A program made the position numbers and the translations under genes. This document shows positions 34,178 through 41,590 of a DNA stretch of 41,590 bases, in pieces; within the stretch, counting starts at the first letter, position 1; each line of letters opens with the position of its first letter. The DNA comes from Nostoc favosum CHAB5714. Its GTDB lineage: Bacteria > Cyanobacteriota > Cyanobacteriia > Cyanobacteriales > Nostocaceae. Under the pieces are notes generated by a model, which was not told where the DNA came from, did no database searches, and worked only from the letters and a program-made list of their open reading frames with translations. The stretch spans positions 1 through 41,590 of the forward strand of contig NZ_JAIVFQ010000061.1 of NCBI RefSeq assembly GCF_020829495.1, read 5' to 3'.

Positions 34178-34674
34178 CGCAACAGACCATCCTTTACTGC
34201 TTCCACAACTGGCACTGTATGCAATCCATACACCCAAACAAGTTCATCTCCGAGATATACCTGCAACCCAACTATCAGGGTCAGAATTAACCCGGCTCCC
34301 AAATAATAAATTGATATTTTTTGCGGGTTGCGGGCACGAATTACATAGCGCCAAGCTGTAATTGCCGTGATGATTCCCGAAAGCGACCAACCAATCAGCG
34401 TATGCAAATTCAGCACCGATTTAGCTAGGCTGTAAGGCTGTGCTAAACCCGCTTCAAACTGACCAAAAATGATCGCAACGAAGATGGCGATCGTGGCAAC
34501 TAACATGTTCCACCAACTCACTTCAAAAAGACTGGATTTACCAGTAAAATAGCCAACTACATCGCAGAAAAAGGAAAACAACACCATCGCAATTACGAAG
34601 TGGACAACGATGGGGTGAATCGTATCTGGATAGGGTAAATTGTGGTCGTTCAATGATGTAAAATACTCAAGCAT
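34174..34674 (-). CDS. DUF2231-type membrane protein, first gene of the oxidase operon
   Basis: A 166-residue protein with four hydrophobic segments (about 22-44, 53-72, 88-107, 121-142) and the DUF2231 motif DTIHPIVVHFVIAMVLFSFF. It has a good ribosome binding site (AGGAGA, 34680-34685) and begins the operon. The next gene overlaps by four bases. Paralogous to its neighbour, so likely a heterodimer. Known family, unknown role in oxidase assembly or electron input. Confidence 0.87.
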   Translation of the reverse strand: MLEYFTSLNDHNLPYPDTIHPIVVHFVIAMVLFSFFCDVVGYFTGKSSLFEVSWWNMLVATIAIFVAIIFGQFEAGLAQPYSLAKSVLNLHTLIGWSLSGIITAITAWRYVIRARNPQKISIYYLGAGLILTLIVGLQVYLGDELVWVYGLHTVPVVEAVKDGLLR

Positions 34675-35336
34675 TGTATTCTCCTGGACATATCTACCGC
34701 ACTTTGGTCAATCAATTTTGGATTGCCAATTTTGGATTTTAGATTTATTCCGTCCCGAACGAGATATAAACCAGAAGACCTTAATCCAAAATCGCTAGTC
34801 AAACTTCAATGATTGATGGATACTCGCTAACATCACTACAAGTATCTATCCATAATTGACCGGAATCTGTTCAATATGTGCGCGGTGCAATATGCTTAAT
34901 CATGTCTTCGCTTTTTGTAGACAAATTTAGTAAATTTGCCTTTAGGGAACGACTTTTGTTGTGCTTAATTTCCTCATGCCAATAGCCTGCAACAGCAATT
35001 TTTGATGTAGCTAAACCAAATCGCTGTCGTTTGTTGATTTGCTTAACCTATCTTTTAGCTTAAGTAAATTTTTATGAATTGTCAAAACAATAATAATTAA
35101 ACTTTGAAAAGTTAGTTATTTAGCAAAAATATATTTCTATAATGTATCTATTCTGGCAGTAACTAAAATTCAAAAAAACCATAAATATCATATTTTTTAT
35201 GTAAAGTATTTCACAATGATAAAATCTTTAATTGTAATGTAGATGACAAAAATATATAATTTTGGTTAGTGGGTATAAAAGCAAGTCAAGGTAAGTTAGT
35301 AGCTGTGGTGGAACTGGAGAATGCTGAAAGGATTTG
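34675..35336. promoter_or_regulatory. Divergent promoter region of the oxidase operon and cheB
   Basis: 662 AT-rich bases with no gene. It must hold promoters for the minus-strand oxidase operon and for cheB. I see heptamer-like words (ATTTTGG, 34717-34742), and no confident NtcA site (GTAN8TAC) or -35/-10 pair. If the operon is heterocyst-specific as in Anabaena, regulation by the heterocyst programme is expected, but the sequence does not show it directly. Confidence 0.45.
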
Positions 35337-35936
35337 ATGAGCCATCAAGTCACACTAACAGGTGTGAGGACAAAACAAGTGGCATTTGAAATTGTGGTCA
35401 TTGGTACTTCTTTGGGCGGATTATCAGCCTTAAAAATTCTCTTGGGTAATTTACCAGCAGACTTTCTAGTGCCGATCGCAATCGTGCAACACCGTCACAA
35501 GGAGTCTAACAACACACTCCAGGAGTTATTACAAGAATATACTTCGTTGCCGATTCGAGAAGTGGAAGACAAAGACGAAATATTACTAGGACATATCTAC
35601 ATAGCTCCAGCAGATTATCACTTATTGGTTGAACCAGGTCACTTTGCTCTTTCGACTGATGAGCCTGTTTCTTATGCCAGGCCATCTATCGATGTGCTAT
35701 TTGAGTCAGCAGCCGATGTCTATAGTGAGCAAGTTATTGGTGTAATATTGACAGGAGCAAACCAAGATGGTATGCAAGGTCTAAAGAAAATAAAAGCGCG
35801 GGGAGGACTTACTATCGTACAAGAACCTACCACAGCCCAGAGCGATGTTATGCCAGAAGCAGCAATTTCTGCTGTTGCAGTAGACTGGATTTTGACACTC
35901 TCAAACATTGCTTCCCAAATGGTCAAGCTTTGTCAT
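35337..35936 (+). CDS. cheB: CheB-type methylesterase domain protein
   Basis: A 200-residue protein comprising only the methylesterase domain, without the usual receiver domain, as in many cyanobacterial stand-alone CheB proteins. It removes methyl groups from glutamates or deamidates glutamines. The catalytic triad is visible: Ser25 in IGTSLGGLSA, His52 in VQHRHKE and Asp144 in GANQDGMQG. The ATG at 35337 follows AAAGGA (35327-35332). Just before a hybrid kinase gene, so probably one operon. Its stop codon TAA ends at 35939; 35936 is the last coding base. Confidence 0.93.
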
Positions 35937-35955
35937 TAATTACGGAAATAAACCC

Positions 35956-38001
35956 ATGCAGATGGAACCCAAAGTAAACATCCTCCTAGTGGATGATAAA
36001 CTAGAAAATTTGCTAGCACTAGAAGCAATCCTAGAAAAACTGGGAGAGAATCTGGTAAGAGCTACTTCTGGGGAAGAAGCTTTGAGGTGTCTGCTACATC
36101 AAGACTTTGCAGTGATTTTGCTAGATGTGCAAATGCCAGGGATGGATGGCTTTGAAACTGCAACCTTGATTCGCAATCGGGGGCGATCGCGTCACACTCC
36201 AATTATCTTTCTCACCGCCTTTAGCACCAGCGACCAAATGCTGTTTAAAGGCTATGCCTTGGGTGCAGTTGATTATTTGCTCAAACCATTAGATCCCAAT
36301 ATTTTGACTTCTAAGGTAACAGTATTCGTAGAACTATTTAAGAAAACAGAAGCCGTCAAGCAACAAGCAGCGCAACTGGTAGCAGTCAATGCGGAACTCA
36401 GGCAAAGTGAAGAACGATTGCGATCGCTGAGTACCTGTTCACCTGTTGGCATTTTTGAAATTGATACTGAAGGAGGATGTAGGTATACTAATCCCCGCTA
36501 TCAGATAATTTGTGGCTTGAGAGCGGCAGAGAGTTTAGAAAAAAGATGGCTAGAATCTGTTCATCCAGAAGATAGAGAACGAGCAATCGCCAGTTGGTCT
36601 GACTACATTCGTGAAGGTCGTGATTACTCTGAAGAATTTCGCTTTCAAACTGCTCATGGCATCGTCCGTTGGGTTCAAGTTCGCTCATCACCCATGCTTT
36701 CCGGTCAAGGAGAATTGCTGGGATATGTAGGCACCCTCGAAGATATTACTGAACGCAAACAAGCAGAAGAAGTCCGCGCTCAAGTGATTCGAGAACAGAC
36801 AGCAAGAGCCGAAGCAGAAGCAGCAAATCGGATGAAAGATGAGTTTCTCGCTGTTCTCTCCCACGAACTCCGCACACCCTTAACCTCAATGCTGGGCTGG
36901 TCAAAGATCCTCCGCTCTAAGAAACTTGACGAAAAAGCCACTTCCCGCGCCCTAGAGGCGATTGAACGCAACGCTATATCTCAGATGCAACTAATTGAGG
37001 ATATTTTAGATGTATCACGGATTATCCGTGGTCAGTTGCGGTTAAATGTATCTGCGGTGAATCTGATCACGGTAACGGAGGCAGCCTTAGAGGCAGTGCG
37101 TCCCCTAGCAGAACCAAAAGATATTAAGTTAAATACTGTTCTGGATACTTCGGTCGGGTCAGTTTATGGCGATCCAGCCCGATTACAGCAAGTTGTCTGG
37201 AACCTACTAACTAATGCCATTAAGTTTACCCCTAAAGGTGGCAGAGTAGATGTGAATCTGTCAGTAGTCTGTGGTGAAGAACAAGAAACAACTCACAAAT
37301 ACGCCCAAATTCAAGTTATCGATACAGGGATTGGCATCAGTTCCGAGTTTTTGCCCAAAGTATTTGAGCGTTTCCGGCAAGCAGACAGCACCACAACGCG
37401 ATCGCACAATGGATTAGGACTAGGACTAGCGATCGTTCGTCATCTAGTGGAACTGCACAAGGGTACAATATTTGCCCAAAGTTTAGGCACTGGACAAGGA
37501 GCAACCTTTACTGTGAAATTGCCACTGCTACAAGACAATAGGGGTAGCAGGGCGAGTAGAGAAGCCACAGGAGAAATTTCCTCCCCTGTGGCATCAACCC
37601 CCCTTGCTGGATTAAAAGTTTTAGTTGTAGATGATGAAGCAGATACCCGTAACTTTCTCAGTTTTATGTTTGAGGAGTATGGGGCGATCGCCACTGCCGT
37701 AGGATCAGTTGATGAAGCGTTGGCAGTACTTGAACAAGCAAAACCAGATATCCTAATTAGCGACATCGGCATGTCAGAGCAAGATGGTTATACGCTGATT
37801 CGGAAACTGCGCTCTTTAGAACCAGAAAAAGGCGGACGTATCCCGGCGATCGCTTTAACAGCCTATACGCGAGAGGAAGACCGCTTAGAAGCGCTAAGAG
37901 CAGGGTTTCAGCAGCATTTATCTAAGCCAATAGACCCCACTAAATTGATTGCTATGGTTGTCAATGTATTAAAGCTACCTGTAGAAATTCCAGTGGGTTG
38001 A
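35956..38001 (+). CDS. Hybrid histidine kinase, REC-PAS-HK-REC
   Basis: A 681-residue soluble sensor kinase. Order of domains: receiver (about 7-125; phospho-acceptor Asp57 in LLDVQMPGMDG), PAS/PAC (about 155-275, FEIDTEGG to EDITERKQ), a coiled coil, HisKA (His303 in LSHELRTPL), HATPase (Asn420 in NLLTNAIKF, G1 DTGIGIS at 456-462, G2 GLGLGLA at about 487), and a C-terminal receiver (Asp603 in ILISDIG). No membrane segment. The start at 35956 lies 16 bases after cheB; an alternative start at 35908 overlaps it. Signals jointly with CheB and probably CheR; the input is unknown. Confidence 0.92.
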   Translation: MQMEPKVNILLVDDKLENLLALEAILEKLGENLVRATSGEEALRCLLHQDFAVILLDVQMPGMDGFETATLIRNRGRSRHTPIIFLTAFSTSDQMLFKGYALGAVDYLLKPLDPNILTSKVTVFVELFKKTEAVKQQAAQLVAVNAELRQSEERLRSLSTCSPVGIFEIDTEGGCRYTNPRYQIICGLRAAESLEKRWLESVHPEDRERAIASWSDYIREGRDYSEEFRFQTAHGIVRWVQVRSSPMLSGQGELLGYVGTLEDITERKQAEEVRAQVIREQTARAEAEAANRMKDEFLAVLSHELRTPLTSMLGWSKILRSKKLDEKATSRALEAIERNAISQMQLIEDILDVSRIIRGQLRLNVSAVNLITVTEAALEAVRPLAEPKDIKLNTVLDTSVGSVYGDPARLQQVVWNLLTNAIKFTPKGGRVDVNLSVVCGEEQETTHKYAQIQVIDTGIGISSEFLPKVFERFRQADSTTTRSHNGLGLGLAIVRHLVELHKGTIFAQSLGTGQGATFTVKLPLLQDNRGSRASREATGEISSPVASTPLAGLKVLVVDDEADTRNFLSFMFEEYGAIATAVGSVDEALAVLEQAKPDILISDIGMSEQDGYTLIRKLRSLEPEKGGRIPAIALTAYTREEDRLEALRAGFQQHLSKPIDPTKLIAMVVNVLKLPVEIPVG

Positions 38002-38027
38002 TTTGGAATTGGGGAATGGGGAGAAAT

Positions 38028-38187
38028 CAATTCAAAATTCAAAATTCAAAATTCAAAATTAAAGAACTTCTGCCGACGCTCGCGGACTCGCTAACGCTGC
38101 GCTATCCTGCCTTCTCTTTCCCAATGCCCAATGCCCCATGCCCAATGCCCCATGCCCAATGCCCCATTCCCAATGCCCAATTTCAAA
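38028..38187. repeat. Heptamer repeats after the kinase gene
   Basis: Four tandem TTCAAAA units at about 38032-38059, a dispersed repeat with CTCGCGGACTCGCTAACGCT near 38079, then CCCAATG/CCCCATG heptamers at about 38121-38180. Confidence 0.85.
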
Positions 38188-38559
38188 TCAAGACGAAGTT
38201 AAGGCATGTTTTTTCAATTCGTCTAGGGAAACCATTTCCAAAGCTCTAGCATGGGTTGCAGAAAGGATGACGGGTGGAGCAACGCCAGCATCGAGAGCTT
38301 CTTGCCAGCGAGAAGCACACAAACACCAGCGATCGCCAGGCTTCAGTCCAGGGAAATTAGAATCAGGAACAGGTGTGCTTAGATCGTTCCCCTGGGATTT
38401 GGTGAACTCCAGGAATTCTGATGTCACTTCGGCACATACGACGTGCGAGCCGAAATCCTGACCACCTGTGCGACAAAAACCGTCGCGGTAAAACCCAGTT
38501 ATGGGAGAAGTGCAGCAGGCTTCTAGGTTTCCACCGATTACGTTTTTAGCTTCTGTCAT
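38188..38559 (-). CDS. DUF2237 family protein
   Basis: A 123-residue protein with the full DUF2237 signature: NVIGGNLEACCTSPITGFYRDG (6-27, in two parts), GGQDFGSHVVCAEVTSEFL, GNDLSTPVPDSNFPGLKPGD, WCLCASRW and PPVILSATHARALE. Six Cys occur, several conserved. The family is widespread and of unknown function. Monocistronic. Confidence 0.92.
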   Translation of the reverse strand: MTEAKNVIGGNLEACCTSPITGFYRDGFCRTGGQDFGSHVVCAEVTSEFLEFTKSQGNDLSTPVPDSNFPGLKPGDRWCLCASRWQEALDAGVAPPVILSATHARALEMVSLDELKKHALTSS

Positions 38560-38910
38560 TGTTAATTCGTTGTACTTGATTTTTTGGCTTTGATATAAGC
38601 CTATATTGACACTTCCCTACTTGAATAAAAATCGCTATCCCTTATTAAGCAGGAAATTCTACAATCACTACTTATAAATTGCTTTGAGTGGTAGAAGTGC
38701 GATCGCCTACGCCGGGTACGCCATTGCACTTACTAAACCTGGTAATAAGTATCTTTTTACAGAAGTCTACCGCGATTGGGGATAAAGCAACAAACCCTAA
38801 TCATTAAGCTCTTGACACCGACTTAGCAAATTGCTAACTTAGGAATACCTTATAATTACCGCAAAACAAGGACATAGTTATGATTTTTACCCTAAGAAAA
38901 TTCATTTCTT
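38560..38910. other. Spacer upstream of the HigB-like toxin
   Basis: 351 bases with no gene. One HIP1-like site occurs near 38700. It should contain the promoter of the higBA operon, but I cannot place it. Confidence 0.4.
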
Positions 38911-39213
38911 ATGCATATTATTTCTACTACAACACTGAAACTTTTTTATCAAAAGTATCCTGATGCTGAGTCTGGTTTACGCGCTTGGAACAAAGTTGCA
39001 AAATTAGCCAAGTGGCAGAATATACTTGAAGTTCGCCAAGCTTTTAACTCTGCCGATCCAGTAGGTGAACTTACAGTTTTTAATATTCAAGGAAACAAGT
39101 ATCGCCTTATTACTTATATTGACTATCAAACAAAAAAAATATTTATTCGTAACATAATAACCCATACAAAGTACGATACCGACAAATGGAAAAATGACCC
39201 TTGGTTTAAATAA
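38911..39213 (+). CDS. higB: HigB-type mRNA interferase toxin
   Basis: A 100-residue ribosome-dependent mRNase of the RelE/HigB fold. Typical features: MHIISTTTLKLFYQKYPDAE at the start, LRAWNKVAKLAKW, a beta-rich core (GNKYRLITYIDYQTKKIFIRNI) and the ending THTKYDTDKWKNDPWFK, where His86 and Tyr89 are in the family's usual catalytic region. The antitoxin follows with a 20-base overlap, toxin first, as in hig systems. Intact. Confidence 0.92.
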   Translation: MHIISTTTLKLFYQKYPDAESGLRAWNKVAKLAKWQNILEVRQAFNSADPVGELTVFNIQGNKYRLITYIDYQTKKIFIRNIITHTKYDTDKWKNDPWFK

Positions 39214-39610
39214 ACGCCCTACCTACATTGAGCTACTGCAAGCATTTCCTCCTCGTCCTATCAAGACTGAAGAGGAGTTATTTGCCACCCAAAAAATTAT
39301 TAATTCTCTGATAGATAGCGCCCCACTAACATCAGATGAAGAAGATTATCTTAATATTTTAGGCACTTTAGTTTACGAGTTTGAACAAACTCAGCAGGCC
39401 GTGCCTGATATTTATGGAGTAGATTTACTTCAGGTTTTGATAGAAGAAAATGGACTACTTCAAAAAGATTTAGTACCTATTTTCAAAACAGAATCTATTA
39501 TATCGGCTATCTTGAAAAAGCGGCGTAAATTAACAACCAGACACATTGAAGAACTGGCAGAATTTTTTCATATTTCACCTGCTGCTTTCTTCCCAAATAG
39601 TCTTGAATAA
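39194..39610 (+). CDS. higA: HigA-type antitoxin
   Basis: A 138-residue partner of the upstream HigB. Its C-terminal part (about 75-138) is a helix-turn-helix of the Xre class: DLLQVLIEENGLLQKDLVPIF and ISAILKKRRKLTTRHIEELAEFFHIS. The N-terminal helical region is expected to bind toxin. Its start codon lies within the toxin gene (20-base overlap). HigA autorepresses its operon in known systems. Confidence 0.9.
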   Translation: MTLGLNKRPTYIELLQAFPPRPIKTEEELFATQKIINSLIDSAPLTSDEEDYLNILGTLVYEFEQTQQAVPDIYGVDLLQVLIEENGLLQKDLVPIFKTESIISAILKKRRKLTTRHIEELAEFFHISPAAFFPNSLE

Positions 39611-39859
39611 CTCGTTTTTGGTTGAGGGTAATGCTTTAACCTCACGAGCGCACTTAATAAAGCTGGTAACAACTTTATTAGTCCACCGAGTAGGTACTGG
39701 GGATAATCGTAAGGCTACAGCATTGAATTTATTCATGTTGTAGCCCTATTTGGGTCAGAAGTAGCGAAGGGACTAGTGATGTAGCAATTTCTCAACCCTT
39801 TACAGAATAGGGGTTAAGAGACCATCTTGCTGAAAGTTCTCAGATATTAGCTCAATACT

Positions 39860-40108
39860 TTATTCGCCTAAAGACCTTTCAATCGCTTTACGAATATACC
39901 GTTGATAAGGTATTCCTTCTTTTTTAGCAACAGTTTTAACTGCTTCTAGCATTTTTTCTGATAGCCGTATATTTACATTTTTGTCTTTCGGCTGAAACTC
40001 AAAATTTACGGGTTTAAAATTATCAGCATGAATGTAATCAGACAAATCCTCATCCAACAATTTTTCTGCTTCTTGATCACTTGTTAAAATTGGGAAAGTC
40101 TTTTTCAT
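39860..40108 (-). CDS. CopG/BrnA-type ribbon-helix-helix antitoxin
   Basis: An 82-residue antitoxin of the CopG_antitoxin family (COG5304-type), the normal partner of BrnT. The C-terminal part NVNIRLSEKMLEAVKTVAKKEG and IPYQRYIRKAIERSL (about 46-80) is the ribbon-helix-helix; the N-terminal SDYIHADNFKP binds toxin in the family. The start overlaps the end of the BrnT reading frame by 32 bases. A ribosome binding site AAGGAGA (40115-40121) precedes it. The toxin gene is interrupted, so this may be an orphan. Confidence 0.85.
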   Translation of the reverse strand: MKKTFPILTSDQEAEKLLDEDLSDYIHADNFKPVNFEFQPKDKNVNIRLSEKMLEAVKTVAKKEGIPYQRYIRKAIERSLGE

Positions 40109-40388
40109 ACTTGGATATCTCCTTTTGGTGCATATATCTTGCGCTGATGGGTCTGATAAATGTTTCTTCCCCTTTTACACGAAAGGTAAAAACCACTAAA
40201 ATAAGTCTTTTTTGGTTTGAAACACCGATTGCAAAATATCTAACTTCCTCCGAAGAGTGTTTTATATCTGGAGCAATAAGAACCTCAGTATTGAAAATTT
40301 ATTTTTCAATTTCCTCTAACGGAATTCGTTGTCGGCATTTTTCTGAGTTTCCTTCATCCCAATCAAAGCCAGAGAGGTCTTCTATCAT
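40077..40388 (-). pseudogene. BrnT family toxin with an in-frame stop
   Basis: A 104-codon BrnT reading frame starting MIEDLSGFDWDEGNSEKC, with a TAA at codon 30 (40299-40301). The frame stays open after it: IFNTEVLIAPDIKHSSEEVR, YFAIGVSNQKRLILVVFTFR and TFIRPISARYM, the standard BrnT core. The stop sits where the family has EIExxF, after EEIEK. No plausible start exists just after the stop, so the ribonuclease is probably inactive. Ends overlapping the CopG-type antitoxin gene. Confidence 0.8.
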
Positions 40389-40534
40389 AGAAATAACAAA
40401 TGTATATACATTTGTCAATAGTTTAGTGGATTACGATAAAAACTATCAAGTTGCAGCATCTTTAGTTTCTATACTACCCAGGCTTCCGTTTTTGATTAAC
40501 TCCTCCTATAAGTAAAACAAATCTATGCAGCCTG

Positions 40535-40569
40535 AAAGCCGCTTATTAGGTAGGCAAGCGGTTTTTTGA
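40535..40569 (+). terminator. Rho-independent terminator-like hairpin, plus strand
   Basis: GCCGCTT and AAGCGGT pair, followed by TTTTTT at 40563-40568. No annotated plus-strand gene lies just before it, so it could end a small RNA or a readthrough transcript. Confidence 0.55.
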
Positions 40570-40693
40570 TATATAATTAGAGCTTAAGTGGCATTGCTTT
40601 TAGAAGGCAAGTATCAAGCAAGAAGGCAACAGCAAGGGTTGCGCCTGTTATGGGATAATACTGGGATTTTGACCAATGGAGAATCAAAGCAAT

Positions 40694-40729
40694 ACAAACG
40701 CGGCAAAACTTGTGTCTTGCCGCGTTTGT
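40694..40729. repeat. Perfect 13-bp stem hairpin
   Basis: ACAAACGCGGCAA and TTGCCGCGTTTGT pair exactly around a 10-base loop. There is no T-run on either side. It may be a protein-binding site or the centre of a degenerate repeat. Confidence 0.6.
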
Positions 40730-40847
40730 GGAAGATATTGCGAGGAAGATGAGTTGTACTTTCCTGAAACCGTATAGTGTGGCTTATCTACAGCTTGCAA
40801 GATTTCAGGAAGCAAAAATTGTTTTTAGAATTACTAAAGTGAAAATC

Positions 40848-40878
40848 CAATAAAAACCCCTGGTAGTTAGCCAGGGGT
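40848..40878 (-). terminator. Minus-strand terminator 2
   Basis: Read on the minus strand, ACCCCTGG and CCAGGGGT form an 8-bp stem with loop CTAACTA, then TTTTTATT. No minus-strand gene precedes it, so it may end a non-coding RNA. Loop and stem are similar to the terminator at 40967. Confidence 0.6.
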
Positions 40879-40966
40879 AATGCAAGTCAGTACTTTTCGC
40901 ATGGAATGTATCCTACTTAAATACCATAGCAACCGTCTAATTTAGAGATATGCCATTTTGCCAAAC

Positions 40967-40997
40967 AAAAAAAGCCCTCAGTAGTAAGCCGAGGGTT
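40967..40997 (-). terminator. Minus-strand terminator 1
   Basis: On the minus strand CCCTC and GAGGG form a short stem around GGCTTACTACT, then CTTTTTTT. The loop word GCTTACTAC matches GCTAACTAC of the second terminator 115 bases away, so the two are probably duplicates. Confidence 0.55.
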
Positions 40998-41089
40998 AAT
41001 TTTTTTTGGAATAGCGGTAATCTACAAAGCTATTATTCCCAGTCCAGTAGGCAATAGAACCAAAATAGAATAAGAATTTCTACAACCAT

Positions 41090-41300
41090 ATATATTATAA
41101 CTTACGCATTGACAAAAAATACAAAATATGATCTAAGGTTAAAAACCATATCTTTCGTAAGGGCACAGCATTGCTGTTCCCCTACAGCATGGTCTATTTA
41201 CGATCGCAGGATAATTAAGAAAAGCCTGAAAACTTCCTCAAGCTCGTTAATGCACATCAGAATGCATTTGTACAGTACGTAAGTCCTATATATATTGATA
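41090..41300. repeat. MITE-like repeat upstream of psbA
   Basis: The left end (TATATATTATAACTTACGCA, about 41089-41108) and the right end (ACGTAAGTCCTATATATA, about 41277-41294) are imperfect inverted copies. Inside lies GGGCACAGCA/TGCTGTTCCC, a near-perfect hairpin at 41161-41181. The word ACTTACGC also occurs near 7269 in the spacer before pgl. Confidence 0.45.
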
Positions 41301-41500
41301 TATATTGTGATGTCATACAAAAGAGAGCTTCGGCGTATCCTAACCTCGTTGCTTACCTTTGAATAAGTAAAGCTAATATGTTATATCAGCTTTCCTGAAG
41401 TAATAAAACTTGATTAAATTTTGTAAAGCATTGTAAAGTAGATTCACAGGCAAAGACAAAACCGCCTGATTATAAAACAACTAACCGCACTTATAAAACC

Positions 41501-41590
41501 ATGACAGCAACCTTACAACAGCGCTCAAGCGCCAACGTATGGGATAGATTCTGCGAATGGATCACCAGCACCAACAACCGTATTTACATC
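41501..41590 (+). CDS. psbA: Photosystem II D1 protein, N-terminal fragment
   Basis: The first 30 codons of the D1 reaction-centre protein, cut by the window edge. The sequence MTATLQQRSSANVWDRFCEW followed by ITSTNNRIYI is the D1 N-terminus up to the first membrane helix. D1 binds the Mn cluster, QB and the reaction-centre pigments and turns over quickly under light. The residue that separates D1 isoforms (130) is outside the window, so the isoform cannot be named. The long AT-rich leader before it is typical of light-regulated psbA genes. Confidence 0.96.
   Translation, partial: MTATLQQRSSANVWDRFCEWITSTNNRIYI

Larger units (their letters stand above)
40389..41500. other. Gene-poor region upstream of psbA
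   Basis: 1.1 kb without a convincing gene. It holds several hairpins (separate entries), a MITE-like repeat and the psbA leader. A frame starting GTG at 40590 (about 54 codons, MALLLEGKYQARRQQQ) has no ribosome binding site and no known family. The psbA promoter should lie between about 41300 and 41480; I cannot fix its boxes. Confidence 0.5.

Noticed and set aside
34675..35336. NtcA or heterocyst promoter motifs in front of the oxidase operon
   Set aside because: No GTAN8TAC match with a suitably spaced -10 box was found by eye.
36488..36971. Minus-strand frames within the kinase gene
   Set aside because: Shadows of the kinase coding sequence.
39546..39743. 65-codon frame after higA, and a 55-codon frame on the opposite strand
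   Set aside because: The first overlaps the higA end in another frame; neither has a ribosome binding site or known similarity.
40081..40515. 144-codon plus-strand frame opposite BrnT
   Set aside because: It is antisense to a clear BrnT/CopG pair and has no protein features of its own.

Overview
The window looks like chromosomal DNA of a filamentous, probably heterocyst-forming cyanobacterium (Nostoc/Anabaena group). Evidence: many GCGATCGC (HIP1) octamers, abundant 7-bp tandem repeats, a high-light-inducible protein, ycf3, the start of psbA at the right edge, and a terminal oxidase locus of the cox3/ARTO type. No rRNA, tRNA or CRISPR array was found.

Layout. 1-822: gene-free, with a Fur/Zur-like palindrome. 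823-2970: a penicilloyl-serine-hydrolase-like secreted protein and D-lactate dehydrogenase. 4199-3014 (minus): an M50-type metalloprotease with two small coupled genes. 4288-5041: a non-coding element with imperfect inverted ends around thirteen copies of a 21-bp repeat. 5229-9015 (minus): zinc-ribbon/FHA protein, 6-phosphogluconolactonase (carrying an in-frame dispersed repeat), RNase PH and an adenylate-kinase-like protein. 9360-9896: a CobA/BtuR-like protein with a degenerate P-loop.

9950-15964 (minus) is the most interesting stretch. It holds dCMP deaminase, a DNPH1/deoxyribosyltransferase-like protein, a membrane-anchored dCTP-deaminase/dUTPase-fold protein that seems to have lost its catalytic residues, a two-domain ThyA-type thymidylate synthase, a DUF433 antitoxin with an eroded toxin, a DUF2887 nuclease-like protein and ThyX. 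Four or five of these act on, or have the fold of enzymes acting on, dCMP/dUMP/dTMP. The shared theme suggests control or cleaning of the pyrimidine deoxynucleotide pool; the functional link is inference.

16160-25220: ordinary cyanobacterial genes (Hlip, thioredoxin-like, GS-hydroquinone reductase, gatC, ycf3, SRAP, GST, DUF167, DUF2809, DUF2231, DUF2993, Uma2). 25389-25710 is a decayed HD-domain phosphohydrolase. 26640-27491 is CheR, followed by an ISAs1-family insertion sequence with terminal repeats and a target duplication but a frameshifted transposase, and by a 127-bp MITE with its own target duplication. 34674-30083 (minus) is a five-gene terminal oxidase operon: two DUF2231 membrane proteins, then subunits II, I and III. 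Subunit II lacks the CuA ligands and subunit I has the YSHPxV motif, so it is probably a quinol-oxidising alternative respiratory terminal oxidase. 35337-38001 encodes CheB and a hybrid histidine kinase.

38188-40388 contains DUF2237, a HigB/HigA pair and a BrnT/CopG-type pair whose toxin carries an in-frame stop. 40389-41500 is gene-poor but has strong hairpins, including two related minus-strand terminators that may belong to small RNAs, and a MITE-like repeat upstream of psbA.
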